Positions 22,828 through 31,048 of a stretch of DNA of 35,217 bases are shown here, piece after piece. Source of the stretch: Bacteroidales bacterium Bact_11 (GTDB lineage: Bacteria; Bacteroidota; Bacteroidia; Bacteroidales; UBA932). Where the stretch lies: the NCBI GenBank assembly GCA_001603505.1, contig LUZC01000006.1, positions 1-35,217 of the forward strand, written 5' to 3'. The stretch's first letter is position 1. Every line of letters begins with the position of its first letter. The notes below the pieces were generated by a model. That model was not told where the DNA came from. It did not search any database and saw nothing but the letters and a program-made list of their open reading frames with translations. Position numbers and translations under genes: made by a program.

Positions 22828-24141
22828 CTATTCAACGTCCATTGCGCGGATGATGTCGAAACAGAAGCCTTTGGAGAGTTCCACGCCCTTCTCGACCGCT
22901 CCTGTTTTGCAATCGTAGATGTAGATGGTCGGGAAAGTGGCTTCCGCCTCACCTTCCGTCTCACCGCCCACACCGATGTAGGCCTTGCCGTTCACGACAA
23001 CGCTGCGCTGCGAGAAGCGGCCGCCGCAGTACTGCAGGTCCACGCCGTTGTATTTCACGCGCTGGCGCGTGCCGGTCGACAGGTCGATGATCGAGTAGAA
23101 GTGGCTCTTGCTGTCGGTCTTGGTGCCGAGCGATTCGTCACGCGAGTAGCAGAGGGCCTTGCCGTCGCCCAGATACTGGACGGTCAGGAGTTTGCCTTCC
23201 GGATTGGGGAAACCGTTCCAGGAGATGTCGAAGGACTTGGAACCGGCGGGGATACGGCGCAGGACACCCATTTCCTGGGCATCCAGGCCGGCCAGGTACA
23301 GGTTGTCGGCCTCATCATACATAATCATGTTCTGCATCAGCTCGCCGTAGGCGCTGCCGGCCGTCTCCATCATCACCTCGCCCGGAACTTCGGTGTTCGA
23401 CTCGACCTGCATGTTGGCCGGGTTGATGACGGCGATCCAGGTCTTCGACGTGACGGCGTCGCTCTGTCCGGATTTGGGCTTTGTGAGATAGAAGTAGTAG
23501 AGTTTCTGGTCGCTTTTGCGGAAGGTCAGCAGGCCGGCCGTGGAGAAGGCGTTGAAGCCAGTCGGGACGGTGATGTCGAACGCTCCTTCGCTCAGGATCG
23601 ACATACCGGTAGCGGAATCCGCGATCTTGGTCCAGATGATCTTCTTGGCGCTGTCGGCCGTGCCGATTACCACGAGCGTGGTGCTGTCGGCCAGCCAGGC
23701 GTGCGTATACTTGCGCGCGGCGAACACATTGTCCTTGAACGGAATCTCCGCATCTTCGACGATGGACTCTTCGCCCGTTGCACTGCGGATGATATGGAAT
23801 TTTACGAAACCACCCGTGGACTTCTGGGGCACTTGATAGTAATATTTGCCCTTAGTGATGCTTTCCAGCGTATAGTCCTGCGTGATGTCGATCCCCTGAC
23901 CGGTAAATTCGACACGCGGCTGGTCGGCTGTCAGGGACGTGACGCTGCGTACATACGTACCGTTCTTGTTCTGGGACATGCCGCCGTGCTTGACGGCGCA
24001 CACGAAGAGGTCGAAATTGTAATCCTTTACCACCGGCTCCGGATCCGGCTCCGGTTCGGGTTTTTCACAGCTGACTGCCATCGACATCATCGAGATGACC
24101 GCAATCGAGAAGATGGTTAAAAACTTTTTTAATTCTTTCAT
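22828..24141 (-). CDS. Surface-type lipoprotein, probable beta-propeller (DUF4374-like), paired with a TonB receptor
   Basis: A 437-residue lipoprotein with signal MKELKKFLTIFSIAVISMMS and lipobox MAVSC (Cys25). A Glu/Pro-rich linker follows (EKPEPEPDPEP), the acidic start after Cys seen in surface-exposed Bacteroidetes lipoproteins. The rest is made of repeated beta-rich units such as KLYYFYLTK, DNLYLAGLDA, AYIGVGGETEG and TIYIYDCKTG, suggesting a propeller; I assign DUF4374 tentatively from layout. Related lipoproteins sit on TonB receptors and capture substrate: BtuG for vitamin B12, XusB for ferric siderophores. Directly downstream of the riboswitch-led receptor, a BtuG-like role is likely. 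ATG 24141 is preferred over a TTG four codons upstream. Confidence 0.75.
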   Translation of the reverse strand: MKELKKFLTIFSIAVISMMSMAVSCEKPEPEPDPEPVVKDYNFDLFVCAVKHGGMSQNKNGTYVRSVTSLTADQPRVEFTGQGIDITQDYTLESITKGKYYYQVPQKSTGGFVKFHIIRSATGEESIVEDAEIPFKDNVFAARKYTHAWLADSTTLVVIGTADSAKKIIWTKIADSATGMSILSEGAFDITVPTGFNAFSTAGLLTFRKSDQKLYYFYLTKPKSGQSDAVTSKTWIAVINPANMQVESNTEVPGEVMMETAGSAYGELMQNMIMYDEADNLYLAGLDAQEMGVLRRIPAGSKSFDISWNGFPNPEGKLLTVQYLGDGKALCYSRDESLGTKTDSKSHFYSIIDLSTGTRQRVKYNGVDLQYCGGRFSQRSVVVNGKAYIGVGGETEGEAEATFPTIYIYDCKTGAVEKGVELSKGFCFDIIRAMDVE

Positions 24142-24169
24142 ATCAATTGTCAATGTTAGATGTGTTGGT

Positions 24170-26326
24170 TTATAAGAATAGTCTGAATTTCAAGTAAAAC
24201 GCCCGTCCGGGCTTTTGGAGCATATAGTTGTCGAACGCCAGGGCGTTCAGCAGGTTCGTGCATTCCAGCGACACGTTGTAGCGTCCGCTGCACCAGGAAT
24301 AGAGCAACGAGGCATTGGTGATGTGCTGCGTCGGCACTTTCGATTTGGAACTGGCCGAACCGTAGGCCGCCCAGGTAAGATAGAACCAGTGCACCCACTG
24401 GTAGTCGCACGAAAGGCGCAGCCGACTGTCGCGCAGCCCCACGTTGCGGAAAGTATAGGAAGCCTCCGTATTGCAATAGACCCACGGCCGGTTGGGCGTG
24501 CGGTTGCGATAAGTAATGGATTCGTCGCCCGACTGCGTGTACCGGCGCATGTCGCGGCTGTCATCGTAGCTGGCATTGGCCGCAAGATGAAGCTTGCCGG
24601 CCCAGTCGTAGCGCACTTCCCCGTCCACACCCTTGATATGGACGGCCGCCACGTTGACATATTGCATCATGCCCTCCGTCTCGGCCACCATAGCCTGGAT
24701 GAAATTGTCTACAAGCCGCATATAGCCGTTGAGCTCATAAGAAAGCACATGTCCGCCGCCCAGGTCCCACGCTCCGAACACGCCGAGATTGAAATTGTCG
24801 CTTTCCTCGGGTTCCAGCGTGAGATTGGGATATACCGTAGAGCCGTTGCCCAGCACTTCGCGTGAGATCGGAAGACGCACGCTGTGCTCGTACGATCCTT
24901 TGATCGACACCGGCGCGGAAATCTCGTAGCGGCTGCCCAGGCCGCCGCCCAGGTAGTTCTTCGTGCTTACCGGATCGACCACGGCTGAGCCGGTAGTCGA
25001 GGAAAGCTCGGTCTGCCCCACCCTTAAATGGTTCACGTAATCCTTGACAAAGAAAGCGTTCCGCATCCGTCCGTCGAAGAAAGACTGGTCGTACGACAGG
25101 CTGACCACATGCTTGGAAAGCCAGTCGCTGGTGGGCTCGAAGTCCTTGTCCCAGGCATCGGTCTGCTTGTTGCCCATCCGGTTGAGCTGGTAGTTGAGCG
25201 ACAGGTCGTGCCCCTCGGCAAGTTGGTAGCCCAGACCCGCGCGCACCACGGTCAGCGGGCGACGGTAATGGCGCCAGGTCTTGCCCCGGCGACGGATCTC
25301 GCTATAGGAGCCGTCGATATAGGTACCGTCCCAATAGTAGCGCCGGTAGGTGGTGTCGATGGTCTGGGAATGGTCCCAAGTGTGCGAAACCGTGAACTGT
25401 GCCCTGAGCCCTTCCGTCAGGAAATCCGCTTTCTCGTAACGGGCCGACACGTTGACCGATTCGGTGTGGCGCTCTGCCATGCCGATGACATGGTCCTGCG
25501 TGGCACCCGTCTGTATCTCCTTGTCAATCTTCGACACCGATGCGGATACGAAAAAGACATCCGCCCAGGAACGGTCGGCCACTCCCGCCTCCAATTGCCC
25601 GAAGAGCGAGAGGTAGTCGTCGTGGAAGCGCGGCAGATCGGTGATGATGAACGCCGTGCGTTCGGCATTACGCACCTTCACGTCGCGCATGATGTAGTCG
25701 TTTTTGGAATAATTCGCGCTGATGACGGGACGGATGATAAGGCCCGTCTTCTTTCCCGTGTAGCTGGCGCTGAAATCGGCCTTGTGGGTGTGGAAAGAAC
25801 CGATGCCGTAGGAAAAATCAAGGTAGTTGCGATGCTGTCCCCTGGTGATAATGTTGATGGCCCCGCCCAGTGCGTCACTGCCAAGGCTGGCGGGAATCAC
25901 GCCTTTGTAGATTTCAACCCGCTCGATCAGGTTGACCGGCAGGTTGGCCAACGTGATGCCGCTGCCTTTGGCATCAAGCGGCATGCCGTCCAGGAAATAA
26001 CGGATGGAATTGCCCGACATCCCGTTGATCGACAGGTCGAAATCGCTGCCTACACCACCCTCCTCGCGAATGCGGATGCCGGAAGTGCGATCGATGGCCG
26101 AAGCGATGCTGCTCAGCGTGCTGGCCTGGAGACGGATGTTGACGCCCCCTACGGCGAAGGCGCCTTCCCGGAGCAGCTGCTCCTGGCTTTTGGCCGTCAC
26201 CACCGACTGCTGGAGCGCAAGCGTATCGTCCAATGCGCCGGACACCCTCAAAGAGTCCTGTGCAAAGGCTGTCCCGCAAAGGCTCACAGCCAGAAGGATC
26301 ATTGTCCAACTATGTCTGAAACCCAT
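24170..26326 (-). CDS. TonB-dependent receptor, first gene of the riboswitch operon
   Basis: Outer-membrane active transporter of 718 residues. Signal peptide MGFRHSWTMILLAVSLCGTAFAQ; plug domain with AIDRTSGIRIREEGGVGSDFDLSI, GMSGNSIRYFLDGMPLD, IERVEIYKGVIPASLGSDALGGAINIIT; then a 22-strand-type barrel ending in an aromatic C-terminus (AFYLKFRLFL). Being the first gene after the cobalamin riboswitch, it is the best corrinoid-receptor candidate in the window. Together with the following lipoprotein it would form a receptor-lid pair like BtuB-BtuG of Bacteroides. Pairing with a DUF4374-like protein also recalls XusA-XusB, so a metallophore substrate remains a lesser possibility. Confidence 0.88.
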   Translation of the reverse strand: MGFRHSWTMILLAVSLCGTAFAQDSLRVSGALDDTLALQQSVVTAKSQEQLLREGAFAVGGVNIRLQASTLSSIASAIDRTSGIRIREEGGVGSDFDLSINGMSGNSIRYFLDGMPLDAKGSGITLANLPVNLIERVEIYKGVIPASLGSDALGGAINIITRGQHRNYLDFSYGIGSFHTHKADFSASYTGKKTGLIIRPVISANYSKNDYIMRDVKVRNAERTAFIITDLPRFHDDYLSLFGQLEAGVADRSWADVFFVSASVSKIDKEIQTGATQDHVIGMAERHTESVNVSARYEKADFLTEGLRAQFTVSHTWDHSQTIDTTYRRYYWDGTYIDGSYSEIRRRGKTWRHYRRPLTVVRAGLGYQLAEGHDLSLNYQLNRMGNKQTDAWDKDFEPTSDWLSKHVVSLSYDQSFFDGRMRNAFFVKDYVNHLRVGQTELSSTTGSAVVDPVSTKNYLGGGLGSRYEISAPVSIKGSYEHSVRLPISREVLGNGSTVYPNLTLEPEESDNFNLGVFGAWDLGGGHVLSYELNGYMRLVDNFIQAMVAETEGMMQYVNVAAVHIKGVDGEVRYDWAGKLHLAANASYDDSRDMRRYTQSGDESITYRNRTPNRPWVYCNTEASYTFRNVGLRDSRLRLSCDYQWVHWFYLTWAAYGSASSKSKVPTQHITNASLLYSWCSGRYNVSLECTNLLNALAFDNYMLQKPGRAFYLKFRLFL

Positions 26327-26368
26327 CGATTCACTGAGCCCTTATTACCCGAGCGGCTCGAAAAATCA

Positions 26369-26544
26369 ATGATTTCGGCAGGTCTTCTGGCTTGTCCCCT
26401 CTCCGGCGTCTTCCCACCTTGCGGCAGTGACTGCAGAGTGTCGGAGCGATTCACGGGACTTACAGCAGCGGTGTCTGCTCAGGATTCCCACCTGATTCCC
26501 TTTTCATCCGTGTTTCCGGCAGGAAAAACGGACACCGAAATCAT
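26369..26544 (-). promoter_or_regulatory. Cobalamin riboswitch (adenosylcobalamin-sensing aptamer)
   Basis: Read on the minus strand: AAAAGGGAATCAGGTGGGAA and further core sequence, then GCAAGGTGGGAAGACGCC, ending in the B12 box AGCCAGAAGACCTGCC. All are conserved aptamer elements. Ten perfect base pairs close P1: ATGATTTCGG (26544-26535) with CCGAAATCAT (26378-26369). The 42 bases from the aptamer to the receptor ATG hold two mutually exclusive small hairpins: CGAG/CTCG (26360-26350) and GAGCC (26359-26355) with GGCTC (26340-26336). There is no U-run, so control of translation initiation seems more likely than termination. It should lower expression of the whole minus-strand operon when cobalamin is plentiful. 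Confidence 0.96.
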
Positions 26545-26548
26545 CCCG

Positions 26549-26556
26549 CAAAGATA
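26549..26556 (-). promoter_or_regulatory. Probable -7 promoter element of the cobalamin operon
   Basis: TATCTTTG on the minus strand matches TAnnTTTG and ends 4 bases before the first base of riboswitch P1, so transcription would begin essentially at the aptamer. The placement relative to P1 makes this the most convincing promoter in the window. The upstream T-rich stretch lacks a clean TTTG -33 box. Confidence 0.65.
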
Positions 26557-26576
26557 GCAAATATTTCGAAAAAAAC

Positions 26577-26584
26577 TATTTTTG
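26577..26584 (+). promoter_or_regulatory. Probable -7 promoter element of cobUTSC
   Basis: TATTTTTG matches TAnnTTTG and ends only 4 bases before the cobU ATG (26589). With the usual Bacteroidetes spacing, transcription would start at or next to the start codon, giving a leaderless mRNA. It is divergent from, and only about 20 bp away from, the riboswitch-operon promoter, so the two promoters probably interfere or share regulation. Confidence 0.5.
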
Positions 26585-26588
26585 CAGT

Positions 26589-27101
26589 ATGAAACGCGTT
26601 GTACTCATCACCGGAGGATCACGTTCGGGGAAAAGTTCCTACGCCGAGCGTCTGGCGCTGGAACTCTCGGAAAATCCTGTCTATCTGGCCACTGCCCGAA
26701 TCTGGGACGAAGAGTTCCGGGAGCGTGTACGGCGGCACCAGGCCCGGCGCGGTCCGCAGTGGACCAATCTCGAGGAAGAGAAGTCCCTGAGCCGGCACGA
26801 CCTCTCGGGACGCGTGGTGGTGGTGGATTGCCTCACGCTCTGGTGCACCAACTTCTTCTTCGACCTGGAAAGCGACGTGGACCGGGCGCTCGAAGCCGCC
26901 AAGGCCGAATTCGACCGCCTCACGGCCCAGGACGCCACTTTCCTTTTCGTCACCAACGAAATCGGGATGGGCGGCACGTCCGACAACGAAATCCAGCGCA
27001 AGTTCACTGACATGCAGGGATGGATGAACCAGTACGCCGCGGAGCGCGCCGATGAAGTGATCCTGATGGTGTGTGGCATTCCCGTCAAAATCAAAGGATA
27101 G
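26589..27101 (+). CDS. cobU: Adenosylcobinamide kinase / guanylyltransferase CobU
   Basis: Phosphorylates adenosylcobinamide and transfers GMP to give adenosylcobinamide-GDP, in the cytoplasm. The 170-residue protein has P-loop [17 protein letters not shown] (6-22), the RHQARRG segment near 49 holding the guanylylated histidine, [12 protein letters not shown] near 80, and TNEIGMGG near 123. Slightly shorter than the usual ~180 residues at the C-terminus but with all motifs. First gene of the plus-strand set; its TAG is one base before the cobT ATG. The start is fixed by the [16 protein letters not shown]-terminus and the promoter immediately upstream. Confidence 0.95.
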   Translation: MKRVVLITGGSRSGKSSYAERLALELSENPVYLATARIWDEEFRERVRRHQARRGPQWTNLEEEKSLSRHDLSGRVVVVDCLTLWCTNFFFDLESDVDRALEAAKAEFDRLTAQDATFLFVTNEIGMGGTSDNEIQRKFTDMQGWMNQYAAERADEVILMVCGIPVKIKG

Positions 27102-27102
27102 T

Positions 27103-28149
27103 ATGCGTGGCTACTTCCATATCGAAAAGCCCGGCGAGGCCATCCGTCCCGCCCTGCAGGAGAAGATCGACAATCTCACCAAGCCCAAGGGCTCGCTGGG
27201 GCGGCTCGAAGAGATCGCCCTGCAGATCGGGCTCATCCAGCAGACACTCACGCCAACGCTGCGGCACCCGCAGAACATCATCTTCGCAGGCGACCATGGC
27301 ATCGTGGAAGAAGGCGTGAGCATCGCCCCGAAAGAAGTGACTTGGCAGCAGGTATGCCATTTCACGCATCCGCAAGGTACGGGCGGCGTCAACTTCCTCT
27401 GCCGCCAGCATGGCTTTGCGCTCAAGGTGGTCGATGCGGGCGTCGACTACGATTTGCCGCGCGACCGTGGCATCATCGACCTGAAGGTCGACCGCGGCAC
27501 CCGCAACTTCCTCCACGGTCCGGCTATGACCGAGGATGAGAGGGACCAGTGCCTCGCGGGAGGTGCGCTAGTCGTCCGCCAGTGCTTCTCGGAAGGAAGC
27601 AACGTGCTGAGTTTCGGCGAGATGGGTATCGGCAATACCTCCCCATCCTCCATCTGGATGTCGCTCTTCACCGGCATCCCGCTCGCGGAATGCGTGGGAG
27701 CCGGGAGCGGACTGGACAACGCCGGCATCCGGCACAAACTCGACGTGCTGCAGCGCGCCGTGGACAATTACGCGGGCGACGGTTCGCCCCGCGACATCAT
27801 CCGCTGGTTCGGCGGCTATGAGATGGTGATGGCCATCGGTGCCATGTTGCAGGCGGCGGAACTCAGGATGGTGATCCTCGTGGACGGCTTCATCATGACA
27901 AACTGCATGCTGGCCGCCTCCAAGCTCTATCCCGAAGTCTTGGACTACGCCGTCTTCGGCCATTGCGGCGACGAGTCGGGGCACAAGCGCGTACTCGACT
28001 TCCTCCGGGCGAAACCCCTGCTCAACCTCGGGCTGCGCCTGGGCGAAGGCACCGGCGCCATCTGCGCCTACCCCGTCGTCGAATCGGCCGTCCGGATGAT
28101 CAACGAAATGGACGATTTCCGCAGCGCGGAGATCACAAAATACTTTTAA
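27103..28149 (+). CDS. cobT: Nicotinate-nucleotide:dimethylbenzimidazole phosphoribosyltransferase CobT
   Basis: Activates the lower-ligand base by transfer of phosphoribose from nicotinate mononucleotide, giving alpha-ribazole phosphate. The product is 348 residues, standard for CobT. It shows [19 protein letters not shown] near 26, [15 protein letters not shown] near 60, [38 protein letters not shown] near 170, [14 protein letters not shown], and a C-terminal LRLGEGTGA with the conserved catalytic Glu. The frame is open 10 codons upstream within cobU, but ATG 27103, one base after the cobU stop, gives the family N-terminus. Which base it uses cannot be judged; no bluB or bza gene is nearby. 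Confidence 0.95.
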   Translation: MRGYFHIEKPGEAIRPALQEKIDNLTKPKGSLGRLEEIALQIGLIQQTLTPTLRHPQNIIFAGDHGIVEEGVSIAPKEVTWQQVCHFTHPQGTGGVNFLCRQHGFALKVVDAGVDYDLPRDRGIIDLKVDRGTRNFLHGPAMTEDERDQCLAGGALVVRQCFSEGSNVLSFGEMGIGNTSPSSIWMSLFTGIPLAECVGAGSGLDNAGIRHKLDVLQRAVDNYAGDGSPRDIIRWFGGYEMVMAIGAMLQAAELRMVILVDGFIMTNCMLAASKLYPEVLDYAVFGHCGDESGHKRVLDFLRAKPLLNLGLRLGEGTGAICAYPVVESAVRMINEMDDFRSAEITKYF

Positions 28150-28152
28150 GCG

Positions 28153-28944
28153 ATGCGACTGCTGGCTGCCCTGACCTTTTTCACCCGCCTGCCTTTCTGG
28201 CGGATCCGGGAGATTCCTGCGGACAAATTCAAGCGCGTGGTCCCGTTGTGGCCGCTGATGGGCTGGCTCACGGGCGGCGTGACGGTCGGTGTGCTCCTGC
28301 TTTGCGCCGACTTGCTTTCCATGCCCCTTACCCTGGCTTGGATCTTCGCCATCATCGTCCGACTCCTATTGACCGGCGCGCTCCACGAAGACGGCCTCGC
28401 CGATTTCATCGATGGCTTCGGCGGCGGTACCTCCCGCGAGCGTACGCTGGCCATCATGAAGGACTCGCACATCGGCACCTACGGCGTGATCGGGCTGATT
28501 CTCTATTTCGCCTTGCTGATCTGTTTTCCTACTTTCTTTATCGATGCCTTTGCGCAACCGAAATCGGGAATCCTGTACGAATTCCCGCTCAGCCACCTTT
28601 GCTGCATCGTTTTCATCGGCGACTGCTGGGGCAAATGCTGCGCCGCACAGTTGATCAATTTCCTGCCCTATGCCCGCACGGAGGAAACGGCCAAGAACAA
28701 GACCGTCTATGAAAGGATGACATTGCCCGAGTTGCTGCTCTGCTTCTTCTTTGGACTGATGCCGGCCTTCCTGCTGCTGCCGCTGCGCACCTGGTGGATG
28801 CTGGCCGTGCCCCTCGCTGTCACAGGACTGCTCGCCCTTTTGATGAAACGCAAGATCCAAGGCTATACCGGCGACTGCTGCGGTGCGGCGTTCCTCCTGT
28901 CAGAACTCTCATTCTTTCTTACGGCCGCGTTGTCCTATTTCTGA
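28153..28944 (+). CDS. cobS: Adenosylcobinamide-GDP ribazoletransferase (cobalamin synthase) CobS
   Basis: Membrane enzyme joining adenosylcobinamide-GDP and alpha-ribazole (phosphate) to complete cobalamin. The 263-residue protein begins RLLAALTFFTRLPFW, typical of CobS. It has GALHEDGLADFIDGFGGGTSRERTLAIMKDS (split around residue 75-105; the metal-binding acidic motif), IGTYGVIGLILYF and GYTGDCCGAAFLLSE near the end. Several hydrophobic helices match the inner-membrane location. It starts 3 bases after the cobT stop, and cobC begins 1 base after its own stop. Confidence 0.94.
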   Translation: MRLLAALTFFTRLPFWRIREIPADKFKRVVPLWPLMGWLTGGVTVGVLLLCADLLSMPLTLAWIFAIIVRLLLTGALHEDGLADFIDGFGGGTSRERTLAIMKDSHIGTYGVIGLILYFALLICFPTFFIDAFAQPKSGILYEFPLSHLCCIVFIGDCWGKCCAAQLINFLPYARTEETAKNKTVYERMTLPELLLCFFFGLMPAFLLLPLRTWWMLAVPLAVTGLLALLMKRKIQGYTGDCCGAAFLLSELSFFLTAALSYF

Positions 28945-28945
28945 C

Positions 28946-29476
28946 ATGGAAGTCATCCTCATCCGCCATACCGCGCCCGACGTTCCGCCCGGAACCTGCT
29001 ACGGACAGACCGACGTCCCGTTGAAAGAGACTTTCGAAGAAGAAGCGGTCCTGGCGAAAGCCGCGCTGGAGGCCTGCGGTCCCGTCGACCACGCCTACAC
29101 CAGCCCGCTGTCCCGCTGTACCCACCTCGCCGCGTACTGCGGCTATCCCGACGCGGAACGTGACCCGCGCATCATGGAGATCGATTTCGGCGAGTGGGAG
29201 ATGAAACTGTTCGACGAGATCACCGACCCGCACCTGCAAGTCTGGTTTGCCGACCATATCCATACTAAGGTTACGGGCGGTGAGTCCTTCATCGAGCAGT
29301 ACGAACGGGTGAGCCGCTTCCTGGACGAACTCAAGCGACAGCCCTGGAAACGCGTGGTTGTCTTCGCACACGGCGGCGTATTGGTCGCTGCACAGATTTA
29401 TGCCGGTCTTATCACACCCGAAGAAGGCTTCAGCGCCCTTCCGCCTTACGGCGGACTGGTTCGAATCTCTCTTTAA
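28946..29476 (+). CDS. cobC: Alpha-ribazole phosphatase CobC (histidine phosphatase family)
   Basis: Removes phosphate from alpha-ribazole-5'-phosphate or adenosylcobalamin-5'-phosphate. At 176 residues it is a small phosphoglycerate-mutase-like fold. The catalytic start is EVILIRHTAPDVPPGTCYGQTD (RHT; YGQ.D is typical of CobC), the second arginine is in TSPLSRCTHLA near 52, the acid in MEIDFGEWE near 75 and the second histidine in VFAHGGVLVA near 148. The frame runs 21 codons further upstream into cobS, but ATG 28946, one base after the cobS stop, gives the correct N-terminus. Last gene of the cobUTSC set; no clear hairpin terminator in the 40 bases after it. Confidence 0.92.
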   Translation: MEVILIRHTAPDVPPGTCYGQTDVPLKETFEEEAVLAKAALEACGPVDHAYTSPLSRCTHLAAYCGYPDAERDPRIMEIDFGEWEMKLFDEITDPHLQVWFADHIHTKVTGGESFIEQYERVSRFLDELKRQPWKRVVVFAHGGVLVAAQIYAGLITPEEGFSALPPYGGLVRISL

Positions 29477-29502
29477 AGCTGCTATCGTAAGCGGATTATT
29501 TG

Positions 29503-29510
29503 TAACTTTG
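29503..29510 (+). promoter_or_regulatory. Probable -7 promoter element of the DUF4199 gene
   Basis: TAACTTTG matches TAnnTTTG and ends 6 bases before the ATG at 29517, in the only gap (40 bp) between cobC and the next gene. The very short spacing implies a leaderless or nearly leaderless transcript for the DUF4199-glycosyltransferase unit. Confidence 0.5.
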
Positions 29511-29516
29511 TAGTTT

Positions 29517-30071
29517 ATGGAACAGATAGCACCCAACGAAACATCCAAATGGACCCTGGCCGCTAAAGACGGCCTCATCCTTGCAGCCGTCACCGTCGTC
29601 GTTTCGACCCTGACCTTCCTGACCGAAAACACCTTCCTCAGCACCCTGCTGTGGCTGGTTAAGCTGGTGGGCAGCATCTGGCTGCTCCGCGTCATCCTGA
29701 AACGTTACGGCGATTCCCACCCCGACGAATCGACCTTCGGCTACGGCGTTATCGTGTGCGTATGTTCCGCGCTGGTGTGTGCCGTCTGGACATTCGTGGA
29801 ATTCCAGTTCTTGTTCCCCGGCTCCGTGGCTGAGGTTTTTGAACAGACCTATTCCAGCATCTCCCAAATGGGCTCCGCCATGCCCGATGAGTTCACCGAC
29901 CTGATGCTCAAGATGGAAGACAACTACGCTCAGATCAATTGCATCTCGACCTTCCTCTGGTGCTCGCTGCTGGGCGTTATCTTCAGCGCCATTCTTTCGA
30001 GAGCCGGCCGAAAGAGCGTCTTCACGGACGAAGAGATGCGGGAAAACAACGACGACGAATTTAACTTCTGA
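29517..30071 (+). CDS. DUF4199-family membrane protein
   Basis: A 184-residue protein of a Bacteroidetes-restricted family of unknown function. Four hydrophobic segments are visible at about 18-35, 41-60, 75-97 and 142-160, so it is an inner-membrane protein. It has a charged tail (EEMRENNDDEFNF). A polar stretch between segments three and four (about 105-140) includes SSISQMGSAMPDEFTDLMLKM in pieces. It lies 5 bases upstream of a GT2 glycosyltransferase, an association I have seen in other Bacteroidetes and which suggests a shared envelope role. No catalytic motif is recognised. Confidence 0.85.
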   Translation: MEQIAPNETSKWTLAAKDGLILAAVTVVVSTLTFLTENTFLSTLLWLVKLVGSIWLLRVILKRYGDSHPDESTFGYGVIVCVCSALVCAVWTFVEFQFLFPGSVAEVFEQTYSSISQMGSAMPDEFTDLMLKMEDNYAQINCISTFLWCSLLGVIFSAILSRAGRKSVFTDEEMRENNDDEFNF

Positions 30072-30076
30072 CCCTG

Positions 30077-31030
30077 ATGGACCTCTCAATCGTCATTTCC
30101 CTCTTCAACGAAGAAGAATCGCTGCCCGAGCTGGTCGAATGGATCGACCGGGCCCTTGCCCCACACCACTACGACTACGAAATCATCATGGTCGACGACG
30201 GCAGCCGCGACCGCTCGTGGGAAGTGGTTACGGAACTGGCCGAAAAATATCCGCAGATCCGTGCCATCGGTTTCCGGCGCAACTACGGCAAATCCGCTGC
30301 CCTTTACTGCGGTTTCGAAGCGGCCCGCGGCGACATCGTGGTAACGATGGACGCTGACCTGCAGGATTCTCCCGAGGAGATTCCAGAGATGATGCGGATG
30401 ATCCGTGAAGAAGGCTACGACCTGGTGTCCGGCTGGAAAAAGAAGCGCTACGACAACGTCGCCACCAAGAACCTGCCCTCGAAACTCTACAATGCCACGG
30501 CCCGCCGCGTCACGGGCATCAAGCTCCACGACATGAACTGCGGCCTGAAGGCCTACCGCAACGAGGTCGTCAAGAACATCGAAGTGTATGGCGAAATGCA
30601 CCGCTTCATCCCCTATCTGGCTAAGAATGCGGGCTTCGACAAGATCGGCGAGAAGGTGGTCCACCACCAGGCCCGCAAATACGGCAAGAGCAAGTTCGGC
30701 CTCGACCGTTTTATCCACGGATTCCTCGACCTGCTCTCCATCTGGTTCCTCCAGAAATTCGGCAAGAAGCCGATGCACCTGTTCGGCGCCATCGGCACGT
30801 TGACTTTTTTAGTCGGAGCGGTGCTTGCCATCTGGCTGATAGTAGCCAAACTCGTTGCTCAATCCCACGGCGCGCCCTTCCGCCCTGTGGCCGACCAGCC
30901 GCTCTTTTTCCTCGCGCTCGTGGCCGTCATCCTCGGCGCACAACTCTTCCTTACAGGCTTCCTTGGCGAGATGATTGCCCGAAACGCCAACGAACGCAAC
31001 AAATACAACATCCGCAGAACCATCCGGTAA
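30077..31030 (+). CDS. GT2-family polyprenyl-phosphate glycosyltransferase (GtrB/DPM1-like)
   Basis: Transfers a sugar from a nucleotide sugar to a membrane lipid carrier. It is 317 residues: a cytoplasmic GT-A domain (SIVISLFNEEESLPELVEW at 4, IIMVDDGSRDRSW near 36, VVTMDADLQDSPEEIPEM near 92 with the DxD motif, and RKYGKSKFGLDRFIHG near 205), then two C-terminal membrane helices (about 235-260 and 275-300). This matches the bactoprenol glucosyltransferase/dolichyl-phosphate mannosyltransferase group. The sugar is not predictable. It follows the DUF4199 gene by 5 bases and precedes glnN by 18, so cotranscription is possible. Confidence 0.9.
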   Translation: MDLSIVISLFNEEESLPELVEWIDRALAPHHYDYEIIMVDDGSRDRSWEVVTELAEKYPQIRAIGFRRNYGKSAALYCGFEAARGDIVVTMDADLQDSPEEIPEMMRMIREEGYDLVSGWKKKRYDNVATKNLPSKLYNATARRVTGIKLHDMNCGLKAYRNEVVKNIEVYGEMHRFIPYLAKNAGFDKIGEKVVHHQARKYGKSKFGLDRFIHGFLDLLSIWFLQKFGKKPMHLFGAIGTLTFLVGAVLAIWLIVAKLVAQSHGAPFRPVADQPLFFLALVAVILGAQLFLTGFLGEMIARNANERNKYNIRRTIR

Positions 31031-31048
31031 ATCCCGCCTGCCGATTCC

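Noticed and set aside
22054-24120. 688-codon open frame on the plus strand opposite cbiA and the lipoprotein gene
   Set aside because: It crosses two well-supported genes on the other strand and has shadow-type composition with no recognisable motif.
26327-26588. Riboswitch acting on cobU in the plus direction
   Set aside because: The conserved aptamer sequence and B12 box read correctly only on the minus strand, and the cobU promoter lies downstream of the aptamer region.
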